From NCBI RefSeq assembly GCF_017872555.1, contig NZ_JAEDOX010000001.1, forward strand, positions 1,178,001 through 1,242,000: DNA of 64,000 nucleotides. Reading direction: 5' to 3'. How positions within the stretch are numbered: the stretch's first letter is position 1; each line of letters begins with the position of its first letter. The notes under the pieces were generated by a model. It saw only the letters and a list, made by a program, of their open reading frames with translations. It ran no database searches and had not been told where the DNA came from. The stretch comes from Ruegeria sp. HKCCSA071 (GTDB taxonomy: Bacteria > Pseudomonadota > Alphaproteobacteria > Rhodobacterales > Rhodobacteraceae). Of this stretch, positions 33,514-42,089 are shown piece after piece. The position numbers were made by a program, and so were the translations under genes.

Positions 33514-34773
33514 ATGTTTCGGTCGATAAGGGCGCTGTTTGCCCAGCCTTCATCCAATCCCACGGACGCCTCAGAAGATCTGTGCGCAACGAAATCAGCG
33601 TTGGCTGCTGCCCTGCCTGAACATGGGCAGCTCAACATTCCTGTTGCAACGTCGAATTGCGACAATCTGATTGGACACTCAACTATCGAACATGGGCGCT
33701 ATCTGGCCAGACAGGATCGCTGGACCGAGTTGTCCGATGAAATGCGTGCAGCGGATCAGGATCGTGCTGCCGTGTCGGATGGTATGCCGATTGCCGATCT
33801 TTTGGCGTTCGGGGCCCGATCTGACGTGGTTCTGGCTGCGGAACATGCGCTGTCGGACGGCAAGGCCATATCTGACTACGATTTGCTGGGTGGTATTTCG
33901 GAACTGGAAGGCGAGTTGTCGGACAATCCTGGTGATCCGATGATCGCTGCCGTTGTGGCGCTGGCCCATATCGATCTGGCCTGGGCCTGGCGCGGGAACG
34001 CCACGGACACGGCCTTGCCGCCCTTGCACCGCTCGCGCTGCGCCGCTCATTTCGACCGGGCCGCTGCGATCCTTCCCAAATGCAAGGCGGATGCACCGGA
34101 CAGCCCTCTGATTGCGGCCGCCGGTTGTGCTCTGTTGGCCGGGCAGCGCAAGTCAAACGCCCGCGTTGCCGATGAGTACGAGCGCCTGATCACACTGGAC
34201 CCACGCAATCAGCGTCACATGCGCGCGATGGGCAGCCACCTTTTGCCCCGGTGGTTCGGCAGCTACGCAGAACTGGAATTGCAGGCCTTGCGCAATGCCG
34301 TCCGGACACAGGATGTCTGGGGCGCAGGTGGATATACGTGGGTGCAATTCGATGCCATCGCTTTGGACGAAGAGGCCTGCGCGCAGGTCGATGTCGAATA
34401 TTTCCTTGAAGGATTGCGCGATATCGTAGGTCTGCGCCCTGACCAACAGATGATCAATATGTTGTCGGCCTATTGTGCAATCACCATTCAGAATGGTCGC
34501 GGGCTGAACGAAAAGGCAGACAATGTCCGCGCCCAGATGCGCGACACCGCAAACTGGCTGATCCGCGATCACCTGACCGAGCTTCACCCCCTGATCTGGG
34601 CCCATGCCGCCAACGGGTTCAACAACTCTGTCCGCATCAACTCGCCCGAGCGGTTTGCTGCGCGCGGTCAGCGCGATGCGCTGCGCGCCATCTCGGATTT
34701 GTTCCGGGATGAACTACGCAGCGGTAAGGATGTAACCTTCACACCGTCCGGTCTGCAGTTTTCCAAGAACTGA
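33514..34773 (+). CDS. Uncharacterised helical protein
   Basis: A 419-residue soluble protein, helix-rich with many Ala/Asp/Arg residues. Segments such as MIAAVVALAHIDLAWAWRG, HFDRAAAILPKCKADAPDSPLIAAAGCALLAGQ and DEYERLITLDPRNQRHMRAMGSHLLPRWFG have the spacing of degenerate TPR-like helical repeats; this is a structural impression, not a family match. No signal peptide or membrane helix. ATG 33514 is chosen; a TTG start four codons earlier is possible. The 129 bases upstream are AT-rich and probably hold its promoter. Confidence 0.7.
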   Translation: MFRSIRALFAQPSSNPTDASEDLCATKSALAAALPEHGQLNIPVATSNCDNLIGHSTIEHGRYLARQDRWTELSDEMRAADQDRAAVSDGMPIADLLAFGARSDVVLAAEHALSDGKAISDYDLLGGISELEGELSDNPGDPMIAAVVALAHIDLAWAWRGNATDTALPPLHRSRCAAHFDRAAAILPKCKADAPDSPLIAAAGCALLAGQRKSNARVADEYERLITLDPRNQRHMRAMGSHLLPRWFGSYAELELQALRNAVRTQDVWGAGGYTWVQFDAIALDEEACAQVDVEYFLEGLRDIVGLRPDQQMINMLSAYCAITIQNGRGLNEKADNVRAQMRDTANWLIRDHLTELHPLIWAHAANGFNNSVRINSPERFAARGQRDALRAISDLFRDELRSGKDVTFTPSGLQFSKN

Positions 34774-34798
34774 ACGCGTCAGGATTCCCCCTTGCCCC

Positions 34799-34816
34799 TA
34801 GGCCCTGCCGGGCCTA
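34799..34816. terminator. Short GC hairpin upstream of gatB
   Basis: Perfect 7-bp stem TAGGCCC/GGGCCTA with a four-base loop, 25 bases after the upstream stop. The following bases (ATACGCAGGTTTAG) have no clear T run; it could end the upstream transcript or sit in the gatB leader. Confidence 0.4.
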
Positions 34817-34854
34817 ATACGCAGGTTTAGACTTCTGCGGAAATGAGGCGCGCC

Positions 34855-36366
34855 ATGCTCGACCTGACATACGAAATGCCCAAACCCAAAACCATTGCCG
34901 GGGCCAAGCACGATTGGGAACTGGTGATCGGGATGGAGGTGCATGCGCAGGTCTCATCCAATGCCAAGCTGTTCTCGGGCGCGTCCACAAAATTCGGGGC
35001 CGAGCCGAATTCGAACGTGGCTTTCGTGGATGCGGCAATGCCGGGAATGCTGCCGGTGATCAACGAGTTCTGCGTGGAACAGGCAGTGCGCACCGGGCTG
35101 GGCCTGAAGGCGGATATCAATCTGAAATCGGCCTTTGACCGCAAGAACTATTTCTACCCTGACCTGCCGCAAGGTTACCAGATTTCCCAGCTTTATCATC
35201 CGATTGTGGGCGAAGGCGAGGTTCTGGTCGAGATGGGGGACGGCACTGCGCGCATGGTTCGCATTGAACGCATCCACATGGAACAGGACGCCGGCAAATC
35301 GATCCACGACATGGACCCGCACATGTCCTTTGTCGACCTGAACCGGACCGGTGTTTGCCTGATGGAGATCGTCAGCCGCCCTGATATTCGCGGGCCGGAA
35401 GAGGCCGCTGCATACATTGCCAAGCTGCGTCAGATCATGCGCTATCTGGGCACCTGTGACGGCAACATGCAGAACGGCAACCTGCGGGCGGATGTGAACG
35501 TCTCGATCTGTATGCCGGGCGCGTATGAGAAGTATCAGGAAACACAGGACTTTTCGCATCTAGGCACCCGTTGCGAGATCAAGAATATGAACTCGATGCG
35601 GTTCATCCAGCAAGCCATTGAGGTCGAAGCCCGCCGCCAGATCGCTATTGTCGAAGCCGGTGGCAAGGTCGAGCAGGAAACCCGCCTGTATGATCCGGAC
35701 AAGGGCGAAACCCGGTCGATGCGGTCCAAGGAAGAAGCGCATGATTACCGCTATTTCCCCGATCCCGACCTGCTGCCGCTGGAGATCGAACAGGCATGGG
35801 TGGACGATATCGCCGCCCATCTGCCAGAGCTTCCTGACGACAAAAAAGCGCGCTTTATCAGTGAGTTCGGCCTGACCGACTATGACGCCTCGGTACTGAC
35901 TGCCGAAGTTGAATCGGCGGCCTATTTCGAAGAAGTCGCGCAGGGCCGCAATGGCAAACTGGCCGCGAACTGGGTGATCAACGAGCTGTTCGGACGTCTG
36001 AAAAAAGAAGACCACGACATCACGGATTCGCCGGTTTCTCCGGCGCAGCTGGGTGGGATTATCGACCTGATTTCCTCTGATGCTATCTCGGGCAAGATCG
36101 CCAAGGACCTGTTTGAAATCGTCTATACCGAAGGCGGTGATCCGGCGCAGATCGTCGAGGATCGCGGGATGAAACAGGTCACCGACACCGGTGCGATCGA
36201 GGCCGCACTGGACGAGATCATCGCGGCCAATCCGGCCCAGGTCGAAAAGGCCAAGGTAAACCCCAAGCTGGCTGGCTGGTTCGTGGGTCAGGTGATGAAA
36301 GCCACCGGCGGCAAGGCCAACCCGAAGGCCGTTAACGATTTGGTCAGCAAGAAGCTGAGTTCCTGA
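34855..36366 (+). CDS. gatB: Aspartyl/glutamyl-tRNA(Asn/Gln) amidotransferase subunit B
   Basis: A 503-residue subunit of the GatCAB complex, which converts misacylated Glu-tRNA(Gln) or Asp-tRNA(Asn) to the correct amide form. The N-terminal kinase domain is marked by [40 protein letters not shown] and [50 protein letters not shown] and the C-terminal YqeY-like tail ([28 protein letters not shown]) follow. ATG 34855 has TGAGG six bases before it; another ATG lies four codons upstream. gatA and gatC are not in the window. Confidence 0.96.
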   Translation: MLDLTYEMPKPKTIAGAKHDWELVIGMEVHAQVSSNAKLFSGASTKFGAEPNSNVAFVDAAMPGMLPVINEFCVEQAVRTGLGLKADINLKSAFDRKNYFYPDLPQGYQISQLYHPIVGEGEVLVEMGDGTARMVRIERIHMEQDAGKSIHDMDPHMSFVDLNRTGVCLMEIVSRPDIRGPEEAAAYIAKLRQIMRYLGTCDGNMQNGNLRADVNVSICMPGAYEKYQETQDFSHLGTRCEIKNMNSMRFIQQAIEVEARRQIAIVEAGGKVEQETRLYDPDKGETRSMRSKEEAHDYRYFPDPDLLPLEIEQAWVDDIAAHLPELPDDKKARFISEFGLTDYDASVLTAEVESAAYFEEVAQGRNGKLAANWVINELFGRLKKEDHDITDSPVSPAQLGGIIDLISSDAISGKIAKDLFEIVYTEGGDPAQIVEDRGMKQVTDTGAIEAALDEIIAANPAQVEKAKVNPKLAGWFVGQVMKATGGKANPKAVNDLVSKKLSS

Positions 36367-36376
36367 ACCTTACATT

Positions 36377-36442
36377 TTGTACAAGCCTGCCAGTGGCAAT
36401 TGTCAGGTTTGTACAACCAGATTTCCACGATTTCTTAAGAAA
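36377..36442. repeat. Long imperfect inverted repeat and adjacent palindrome between gatB and pepT
   Basis: TTGTACAAGCCTG (36377-36389) faces CAGGTTTGTACAA (36404-36416), 13 positions with a single G/T exception; a second palindrome TGCCAGTGGCA sits in the loop. Fifteen bases on is the exact 12-base palindrome TTTCTTAAGAAA (36431-36442). The first could be the gatB terminator or a dyad operator; the second lies 72 bases ahead of the pepT ATG. Confidence 0.6.
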
Positions 36443-36513
36443 TGAGGTCAGCTCATCGGCTTGACTTCGCCCGTGATTGCACCCTTTCTTCCGCCCCAGA
36501 GAGGTGAGGTATC

Positions 36514-37770
36514 ATGCAGAACAGATTTGATCAGGAACTCGAAGATCGGCTGGTGCGTTACGCGGCGATCGACAGTCAGAGCGACGAGACCTCGGCGACC
36601 ACGCCGAGCACCCCGATACAGTTCGACATGCTGAACCTGCTGAAGCAGGAACTGACCGAGATCGGCGCTAGCGATGTGACGCTGACGGGTGACAGCGTGG
36701 TCGTCGCGACCATCCCCGGCACCGCACCCGGCCCGACGGTGGGCTTTCTGGCGCATGTGGATACGGCCCCCCAGTTCAATGCAACGGGCGTCAAGCCGCG
36801 GGTGATCAAGGGATATAACGGTGGCGACATTTCCTTTCCGGACGACCCGGATCTGGTGCTGTCCCCGGACGAGAACCCCTATCTGGCCGAAAAGATCGGA
36901 CATGATCTGATCACGGCGTCGGGTACCACCCTGCTGGGCGCGGATGACAAGGCCGGGGTGTCGATCCTGATGACCATGGCGCGGCATCTGATCGAAAACC
37001 CGGATATCCCGCACGGCCCTATCCGCATTGCCTTTACCCCGGATGAAGAGATCGGGCGCGGCGTTACCGAACAGCTGCCCAAGGATCTGGAGGCGGATTT
37101 CGCCTATACTCTGGACGGTGCCGAAGTAGGCGAGATCGAATATGAAAGCTTCTCGGCCGACCGCGCCGTGATCCGGATCGAGGGGGTATCGATCCATCCC
37201 GGACTGGCCAAGGACAAGATGGTGAACGCAGCCCATCTGGCGGCGAAGATCGTGCAGACCTTGCCGCAGGCCACCATGACACCCGAAACAACCGATGGCC
37301 GAGACGGGTTCATCCATGTCACCGACATGAGCGGCGGATCGTCCGAGATGGAAATCAAGCTGATCCTGCGCGATTTCGAGATGGAGGGCCTTGAGGCGCA
37401 ACGTGACATCGTACGGCAGGTCTGTGCCGCCGTGCAGGCCACGGAACCGCGCGCGACCATCACCTGCGACATCAGCCACCAATACCGGAACATGCGCTAT
37501 TGGCTGGAAAACGACATGACGCCTGTTGATCTGGCGCGCGACGCCTGCCGCGAGCTGGGGATCGAGCCGCTGTCGGTCCCGATCCGCGGCGGCACCGACG
37601 GATCGCGCCTGACCGAGTTCGGCACCCCCTGCCCCAACCTGTTCACCGGAATGCAGTGCATTCACGGGCCGCTGGAATGGATTTCGGTGCAGGACATGGC
37701 AGTGGCGACCGAGCTGTGCCTGTCGGTTGTGACCAAGGCGGCACAGGCTGGCGGCAATAATCAGGGCTGA
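36514..37770 (+). CDS. pepT: Peptidase T (tripeptide aminopeptidase, M20B)
   Basis: A 418-residue zinc tripeptidase of the M20B group. Motifs in order: YAAIDSQSDETSATTPST near the N-terminus, GFLAHVDTAPQFNATGV with the first zinc His/Asp, TTLLGADDKAG with the bridging Asp, AFTPDEEIGRGVTE with the catalytic Glu, and IRGGTDGSRLTEFGTPCPNLFTG toward the C-terminus. It releases the N-terminal residue of tripeptides. It has its own upstream region after gatB. It is distinct from the M20D/M20A genes at 4414-9157. Confidence 0.96.
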   Translation: MQNRFDQELEDRLVRYAAIDSQSDETSATTPSTPIQFDMLNLLKQELTEIGASDVTLTGDSVVVATIPGTAPGPTVGFLAHVDTAPQFNATGVKPRVIKGYNGGDISFPDDPDLVLSPDENPYLAEKIGHDLITASGTTLLGADDKAGVSILMTMARHLIENPDIPHGPIRIAFTPDEEIGRGVTEQLPKDLEADFAYTLDGAEVGEIEYESFSADRAVIRIEGVSIHPGLAKDKMVNAAHLAAKIVQTLPQATMTPETTDGRDGFIHVTDMSGGSSEMEIKLILRDFEMEGLEAQRDIVRQVCAAVQATEPRATITCDISHQYRNMRYWLENDMTPVDLARDACRELGIEPLSVPIRGGTDGSRLTEFGTPCPNLFTGMQCIHGPLEWISVQDMAVATELCLSVVTKAAQAGGNNQG

Positions 37771-37850
37771 AAGCCGCCGGTCGGGCGACGACCCTTTCAC
37801 CCGGGGGTCAGCGTGGTAAGTTGGCGTGAACAGGTATTTAGGAACACTTG

Positions 37851-38282
37851 ATGCAGCTTTTTGAATACAAGGTCGTCCCCGCGCCGCAAAAGGGCGTGAA
37901 AGCCAAGGGCGTGAAAACGGCCGAGGGCCGCTTTGCGGTCTCGGTCGAACAGGTTCTGAACCAGATGGCGCAGGACGGCTGGGAATACCAGCGCGCCGAG
38001 CTGCTGCCCAGCGAGGAACGCTCGGGCCTGACCGGATCGACCACAAACTGGCGCAATGTGCTGGTGTTCCGGCGGGCCGTGGCCGAGGAAGTCGATGCGT
38101 CGGTGATCGGAGACGTACCCGAGTTTGACAACACCCCGTTGGCCCAACCGATCCCCGGCCCCGGTGTGGTGGCCGCGCCGAAACCAATCTCGGAAGAAGC
38201 GCATGAGCCGCCTTTGTCGTTGAAAAGCCGGGACCAGGTTGACCAGGACACTGACACCGCCGACGACAAGAAAGACGCCTGA
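37851..38282 (+). CDS. DUF4177 domain-containing protein
   Basis: A 143-residue protein whose first 70 residues (MQLFEYKVVPAPQKG ... DGWEYQRAELLPSE ... WRNVLVFRR) match the small DUF4177 domain. The remainder is a low-complexity Pro/Glu/Asp-rich acidic tail, probably disordered. ATG 37851 is preferred to the TTG just before it. Function unknown. Confidence 0.8.
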   Translation: MQLFEYKVVPAPQKGVKAKGVKTAEGRFAVSVEQVLNQMAQDGWEYQRAELLPSEERSGLTGSTTNWRNVLVFRRAVAEEVDASVIGDVPEFDNTPLAQPIPGPGVVAAPKPISEEAHEPPLSLKSRDQVDQDTDTADDKKDA

Positions 38283-38343
38283 AACGGGTCAGAGTTTGAC
38301 GTGCGGTTACACCTGCAACACGGTGTGGACCGCAGGTTGAGCA

Positions 38344-38363
38344 GCCCGCCCGCGGGCGGGCTT
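38344..38363. terminator. Perfect 20-base GC palindrome upstream of cysK
   Basis: The sequence from 38344 to 38363 equals its own reverse complement (AGCCCGCC then CGCG then GGCGGGCT), giving an 8-bp stem with a tight loop. It lies 62 bases after the DUF4177 stop, likely that gene's terminator. A second, imperfect hairpin precedes it at about 38301-38334. Confidence 0.55.
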
Positions 38364-38443
38364 GGCGCTGCGGGTGCGATATGTGCTTATCAACCCAGCG
38401 AAATCTGTGGCATGTTAACCGGACAACCGGGAGGGATTTTGAA

Positions 38444-39520
38444 ATGGGTATTCGGCAGACACAGGGGCGGGCACGCCTATATGACAGCATCCTTGATACA
38501 GTCGGCGACACGCCCTGTATCCGGGTCAACCGGATCGCGCCGGAGCATGTGACCGTTTATGTGAAATTTGAGGCCTTCAACCCGGCAGGCTCGGTCAAGG
38601 ACAGGCTGGCGCTGAACATCATCGAGGCCGCGGAACGTGACGGGCGGCTGAAACCCGGACAAACCGTTGTCGAAGCGACATCCGGCAATACCGGGATTGG
38701 GCTTGCCATGGTCTGTGCGGCCAAGGGATACCCTCTGGTCGTGACGATGGCCGAAAGCTTTTCGGTCGAGCGGCGCAAGCTGATGCGGTTTCTGGGCGCG
38801 AAGGTTGTTCTGACCCCGAAGGCGCAAAAAGGGTTCGGCATGTATACCAAGGCCAAGGAACTGGCCGAAGAAAACGGATGGTTCCTTGCCAGCCAGTTCG
38901 AGACCGCAGCCAATGCCGATATTCACGAAAACACGACGGCGCGGGAAATTCTTGCCGATTTCGAAGGGCAACGGCTGGATTTTTGGGTGACGGGCTATGG
39001 GACCGGCGGCACCGTTTCGGGGGTTTCGCGTGTATTGCGGAAAGAGCGGCCCGATACCAGGATCATCCTGACCGAACCGGCAAATGCCGCAATAGTATCA
39101 TCAGGTTACGTCAACACGCGCAACGCTGACCATCAACCGACCGAAAGCCACCCCGATTTCGAGCCCCACCCGATTCAGGGCTGGACACCGGATTTCATCC
39201 CGTGGGTCCTTCAGGAAGCCATCGACAATTCATACTATGACGAGTTGATCCCCATTCCCGGACCCGAAGGGATTGAATGGTCACGCCGGCTTGCCTCGGA
39301 AGAGGGGATCTTCACCGGGATTTCGGGTGGATCGACCTTTGCCGTGGCCATGAAGCTGGCCGAATCCGCGCCGGCGGGCTCTGTCATGCTGGTCATGTTG
39401 CCGGACACCGGCGAGCGATACTTGTCGACCCCCCTGTTCGAGGGAATCGAAGAGGTCATGACGGAAGAGGAATACGCCATCTCGGCATCAACACCGTCCG
39501 CGCAGATAGAGGCGGGCTGA
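38444..39520 (+). CDS. cysK: Cysteine synthase A (O-acetylserine sulfhydrylase)
   Basis: A 358-residue PLP enzyme forming cysteine from O-acetylserine and sulfide. The Schiff-base Lys is in FNPAGSVKDRLALNII; the substrate loop is VEATSGNTGIGLA; the phosphate-binding glycine loop is GYGTGGTVSGVSRVLR; ISGGSTFAVAMKLAE closes the site. It is about 40-50 residues longer than the classic CysK, with extra sequence around residues 230-265 (a VNTRNADHQPTESHPDFEPHP segment) and at the C-terminus. GGGAGG nine bases ahead of ATG 38444 supports the start. It is convergent with bolA. Confidence 0.92.
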   Translation: MGIRQTQGRARLYDSILDTVGDTPCIRVNRIAPEHVTVYVKFEAFNPAGSVKDRLALNIIEAAERDGRLKPGQTVVEATSGNTGIGLAMVCAAKGYPLVVTMAESFSVERRKLMRFLGAKVVLTPKAQKGFGMYTKAKELAEENGWFLASQFETAANADIHENTTAREILADFEGQRLDFWVTGYGTGGTVSGVSRVLRKERPDTRIILTEPANAAIVSSGYVNTRNADHQPTESHPDFEPHPIQGWTPDFIPWVLQEAIDNSYYDELIPIPGPEGIEWSRRLASEEGIFTGISGGSTFAVAMKLAESAPAGSVMLVMLPDTGERYLSTPLFEGIEEVMTEEEYAISASTPSAQIEAG

Positions 39521-39533
39521 CACGCACAGGTCT

Positions 39534-39788
39534 TCAGACACCGATATCCAGCGCCAGCGCGTGGATGCGGGGCACGATATCGCCCAGCGCTTTGTGCACG
39601 GCCCGGTGGCGGGCGACGCGGGATTGACCGGCGAATGCGGCGGCGCGGATGCGGACGTTGAAATGGCTTTCGCCGCCTTCCCTGTGGCCTGCATGGCCGC
39701 GATGGCTTTCGCTGTCGTCAATCACGTCAAGTTCATGCGGGTCAAAGGCGGCTTGCAGGCGGGTTCGGATTTCGTCGGTCACGCTCAT
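39534..39788 (-). CDS. BolA family protein
   Basis: An 84-residue BolA-type protein. The core SHRGHAGHREGGESHFNVRI contains the conserved His residues that with monothiol glutaredoxin bind a [2Fe-2S] cluster, and the C-terminal VHKALGDIVPRIHALALDI is the family helix. The ATG at 39788 (MSVTDEIRTRL) is chosen; a start six codons upstream is in frame. It diverges from the J-domain gene (106 bases between starts). Likely role is iron-sulfur trafficking or iron regulation. Confidence 0.9.
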   Translation of the reverse strand: MSVTDEIRTRLQAAFDPHELDVIDDSESHRGHAGHREGGESHFNVRIRAAAFAGQSRVARHRAVHKALGDIVPRIHALALDIGV

Positions 39789-39894
39789 TTTTTTGCTCAG
39801 CGGCAAAATTTTTGCCGCCCCCCTCTTCTACTTTCGGCTGCTTAGACTAAACTGCTGCCTCCGAGTCGAAAAGATGCGTTCGTGAGGATAGAGC

Positions 39895-40521
39895 ATGGCG
39901 AAATCAGACCCCTTCGGATTCGATATGTCCGTTTCCAGCGCCAAGAAAAAGAACCCGCGCGGGCGCCGGGGCATGTCGGGCGCGTCCGAGACCTCGGTCC
40001 GGATCTGCGATCACGACGGGTGTGAAGAGCCGGGCAAGTTCCGCGCCCCCAAGGCACCGGATGTGCTGGATGACTATTTCTGGTTCTGCCAGCAGCACGT
40101 GCGCGAGTATAACCAGAAGTGGAATTTCTTCGACGGCACCACCGAGGCCGAGCTGAACGCGCAACGCTCGAAAGACAAGGTTTGGGAGCGCGAAACCAAG
40201 CCGATGGGAGACCCCGAGGCGCGCGCCTGGGCCCGTCTGGGCATTGAGGACCCGTATCAGGTACTGGGCGCCAACAGCACGCAGAACAAGGGGCGCACCT
40301 CGGGTGGAGGTGGACGTCGCCTGCCCCCCACTGAACGCCGCGCAATCGAGATACTGGAGGCCAATGACAGCTGGACCAAGGCCGAAGTGCGCAAAGCTTA
40401 CAAGAAGCTGATCAAGGTGCTGCATCCGGACATGAACGGCGGCGACCGGTCGCAGGAAGAGCAGCTGCAAGAGGTCGTCTGGGCCTGGGACCAGATCAAG
40501 GACAGCCGGAATTTCAAGTAA
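39895..40521 (+). CDS. J-domain protein with N-terminal Cys/His motif
   Basis: A 208-residue protein with a C-terminal J domain (about residues 145-208): ERRAIEILEANDSWTKAEVRKAYKKLIKVLHPDMNGG, including the essential HPD. It should stimulate an Hsp70 (DnaK or HscA). The N-terminal part has C38, H40 and C43 in ICDHDGCEEPG, and C65 and H68 in FWFCQQHVRE, a pattern that could bind zinc. The rest of classical DnaJ (G/F region, CXXCXGXG repeats) is absent. Divergent from bolA. Similar proteins are common in alphaproteobacteria but the client is unknown. Confidence 0.88.
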   Translation: MAKSDPFGFDMSVSSAKKKNPRGRRGMSGASETSVRICDHDGCEEPGKFRAPKAPDVLDDYFWFCQQHVREYNQKWNFFDGTTEAELNAQRSKDKVWERETKPMGDPEARAWARLGIEDPYQVLGANSTQNKGRTSGGGGRRLPPTERRAIEILEANDSWTKAEVRKAYKKLIKVLHPDMNGGDRSQEEQLQEVVWAWDQIKDSRNFK

Positions 40522-40647
40522 GGTCACCGTCAGTCGCCAGTTGTATACACAGTTTGAAACGATTGTGAGGATGCTGTCTGGAAACCTGTTTCAATTCCCG
40601 CGATAGTGGCAGGGTATAGAACCAGAGCTTTTCCCGGAGCGTCCACT

Positions 40648-41202
40648 GTGCGTATGCCTTTCTTACTGTTGCTTGCCTCTCTTTGCGGGCTGGTCGTGGC
40701 GCAGTTCTATCCGACCGAGATGGACTGGCTATTCCTTTTGTCCCTGCTTTGTGTGTTCGCCAGTACGATCCTTCTGATCCGGGCATGGTTCGACTGGCGC
40801 AGGGCCAACACATGGATCATCGTGGACGGGTCGAACGTGATGCACTGGAAAGACGGCGCACCGGATCTGGCTACGTTGCGGCAGGTTCTGGCCAGCCTGA
40901 AGCAAGCCGGGTTCAAACCGGGCGTCGTGTTCGATGCGAATGTCGGGTACAAGGTCGAAGGGGAATACATGAACGACCGGGCGCTGAGCCGCGCTCTGGG
41001 CTTGCGGGCCAAGCGAGTCATGGTGGCGCCCAAAGGCACGCCGGCAGATCCCCTGATCTTGCAGGCGGCGCGGGACAGCAAGGCGCGTATCGTGACAAAT
41101 GACAGGTTCCGGGACTGGGAAGACGAGTTCCCGGATGTGTTGAAAACGGATCGTCTTGTGAAAGGTGGTTTTCGCAAGGATGAGCTTTGGTTTTCGCTTT
41201 GA
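40648..41202 (+). CDS. Membrane-anchored NYN/PIN-like (Zc3h12a-type) ribonuclease candidate
   Basis: A 184-residue protein: two hydrophobic helices (about residues 3-20 and 26-45), then a PIN-like domain. Acidic residues expected in the nuclease site are present: D60 in WIIVDGSNVMHW, D96 in GVVFDANVGYK, D134 in PADPLILQAA and D152/D156 in IVTNDRFRDWED. This matches the NYN/Zc3h12a RNase fold. The GTG at 40648 has GGAG eight bases ahead; an ATG two codons later is an alternative. The membrane anchor would place the nuclease at the inner face of the cytoplasmic membrane. Target RNA unknown. Confidence 0.75.
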   Translation: MRMPFLLLLASLCGLVVAQFYPTEMDWLFLLSLLCVFASTILLIRAWFDWRRANTWIIVDGSNVMHWKDGAPDLATLRQVLASLKQAGFKPGVVFDANVGYKVEGEYMNDRALSRALGLRAKRVMVAPKGTPADPLILQAARDSKARIVTNDRFRDWEDEFPDVLKTDRLVKGGFRKDELWFSL

Positions 41203-41252
41203 CCACGCGACCACAGCTTTACGCAACGATCCGGGTTTCGTAGCGTTCAGGG

Positions 41253-42089
41253 ATGACACTGACGGGGCCCTGCCCCGGCAGAACAGTTTTGGATGCAAGG
41301 ACCGTGGCACGCAAAGAGCAGAACCCGCCAAAAGCCAAGATCCCGCCGGATCATCCGTTTTCAGACATCATCAGCGATGCGTACAGGGTTTTTGCCTATC
41401 CAAAGCCGAGCAGCATCGAAGTTTGCGAAGGCTGCTGCATGGACGCCGACATTGAGGCGGATTTCTTCACGCCGCCCATTGCCCAGCTGCCCCTGCATTA
41501 CGTTCAGGACTGGTTCTTTGCCGCTTGTGATCCCGCAGGGATAGCCCACGACACATGGGGATACCTGCTGCCCCGGATCCTTGAGATTCTGGCCATGGAC
41601 GAAGACCTCGCCAGCGTTGGGCTGGAGGTGAGCCTGAACCGGTATGAAACCGGCAACTCGAAGAACTGGTCGCCCGAGGAATGGCAGGTTCTAGACCGGT
41701 TCCAGCGCGCATATCTGAAACGCGAGATGGCACGGGAACGCGGCTGTCTGGACGATACGCTTTGCATGTTCGCCCTGGCGGGGTGGCCGCTGGAGTCGCT
41801 GTTCGAACAGGTCGCCGCAAGCCCGGATACCGATTTGGTGCTGCGCCTGTGGCGCGATTGGTGCGCATATTGCGTTCCGGGGCGGGACTCGATCTGGATC
41901 ACCGCATTCTGGAACAGCCCCGGCAATACGCGGGCCTTTGAGTTCTACACCTCGGAAGTGATGCACGACAGGATGACCCGCATTGCGTTCGCCGAGGACA
42001 CTCCGGAGGATATCGTGGAAAAGGCGCTGGCCGTGGCCAGTGTTATCGAGACCCATGCCGATTGGGCCATGGGCGGGTTGTCAACCTAG
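41253..42089 (+). CDS. Uncharacterised protein
   Basis: A protein of up to 278 residues. The conserved-looking core starts around residue 35 (PFSDIISDAYRVFAYPKPSSIEVCEGCCMD) and continues with tryptophan-rich helical stretches (LPLHYVQDWFFAAC, HDTWGYLLPRILEILA, WITAFWNSPGNTRAFEFYTS). The CxxC pair in EVCEGCC suggests metal or disulfide binding. No signal peptide or membrane helix. The start is uncertain: ATG 41253, TTG 41289 and GTG 41304 are all possible and none has an ideal ribosome site. Its end overlaps the convergent phytase-like gene by 4 bases. Confidence 0.65.
   Translation: MTLTGPCPGRTVLDARTVARKEQNPPKAKIPPDHPFSDIISDAYRVFAYPKPSSIEVCEGCCMDADIEADFFTPPIAQLPLHYVQDWFFAACDPAGIAHDTWGYLLPRILEILAMDEDLASVGLEVSLNRYETGNSKNWSPEEWQVLDRFQRAYLKREMARERGCLDDTLCMFALAGWPLESLFEQVAASPDTDLVLRLWRDWCAYCVPGRDSIWITAFWNSPGNTRAFEFYTSEVMHDRMTRIAFAEDTPEDIVEKALAVASVIETHADWAMGGLST

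Noticed and set aside
36448..38529. Long open frame on the minus strand opposite pepT and the DUF4177 gene (about 693 codons)
   Set aside because: Antisense shadow; composition is Arg/His/Gln-rich without motifs and it crosses two well-supported genes and their intergenic regions.
40606..40647. Earlier GTG start for the NYN/PIN gene at 40606
   Set aside because: It has no ribosome site; GTG 40648 has GGAG at eight bases and places the hydrophobic segment right at the N-terminus.
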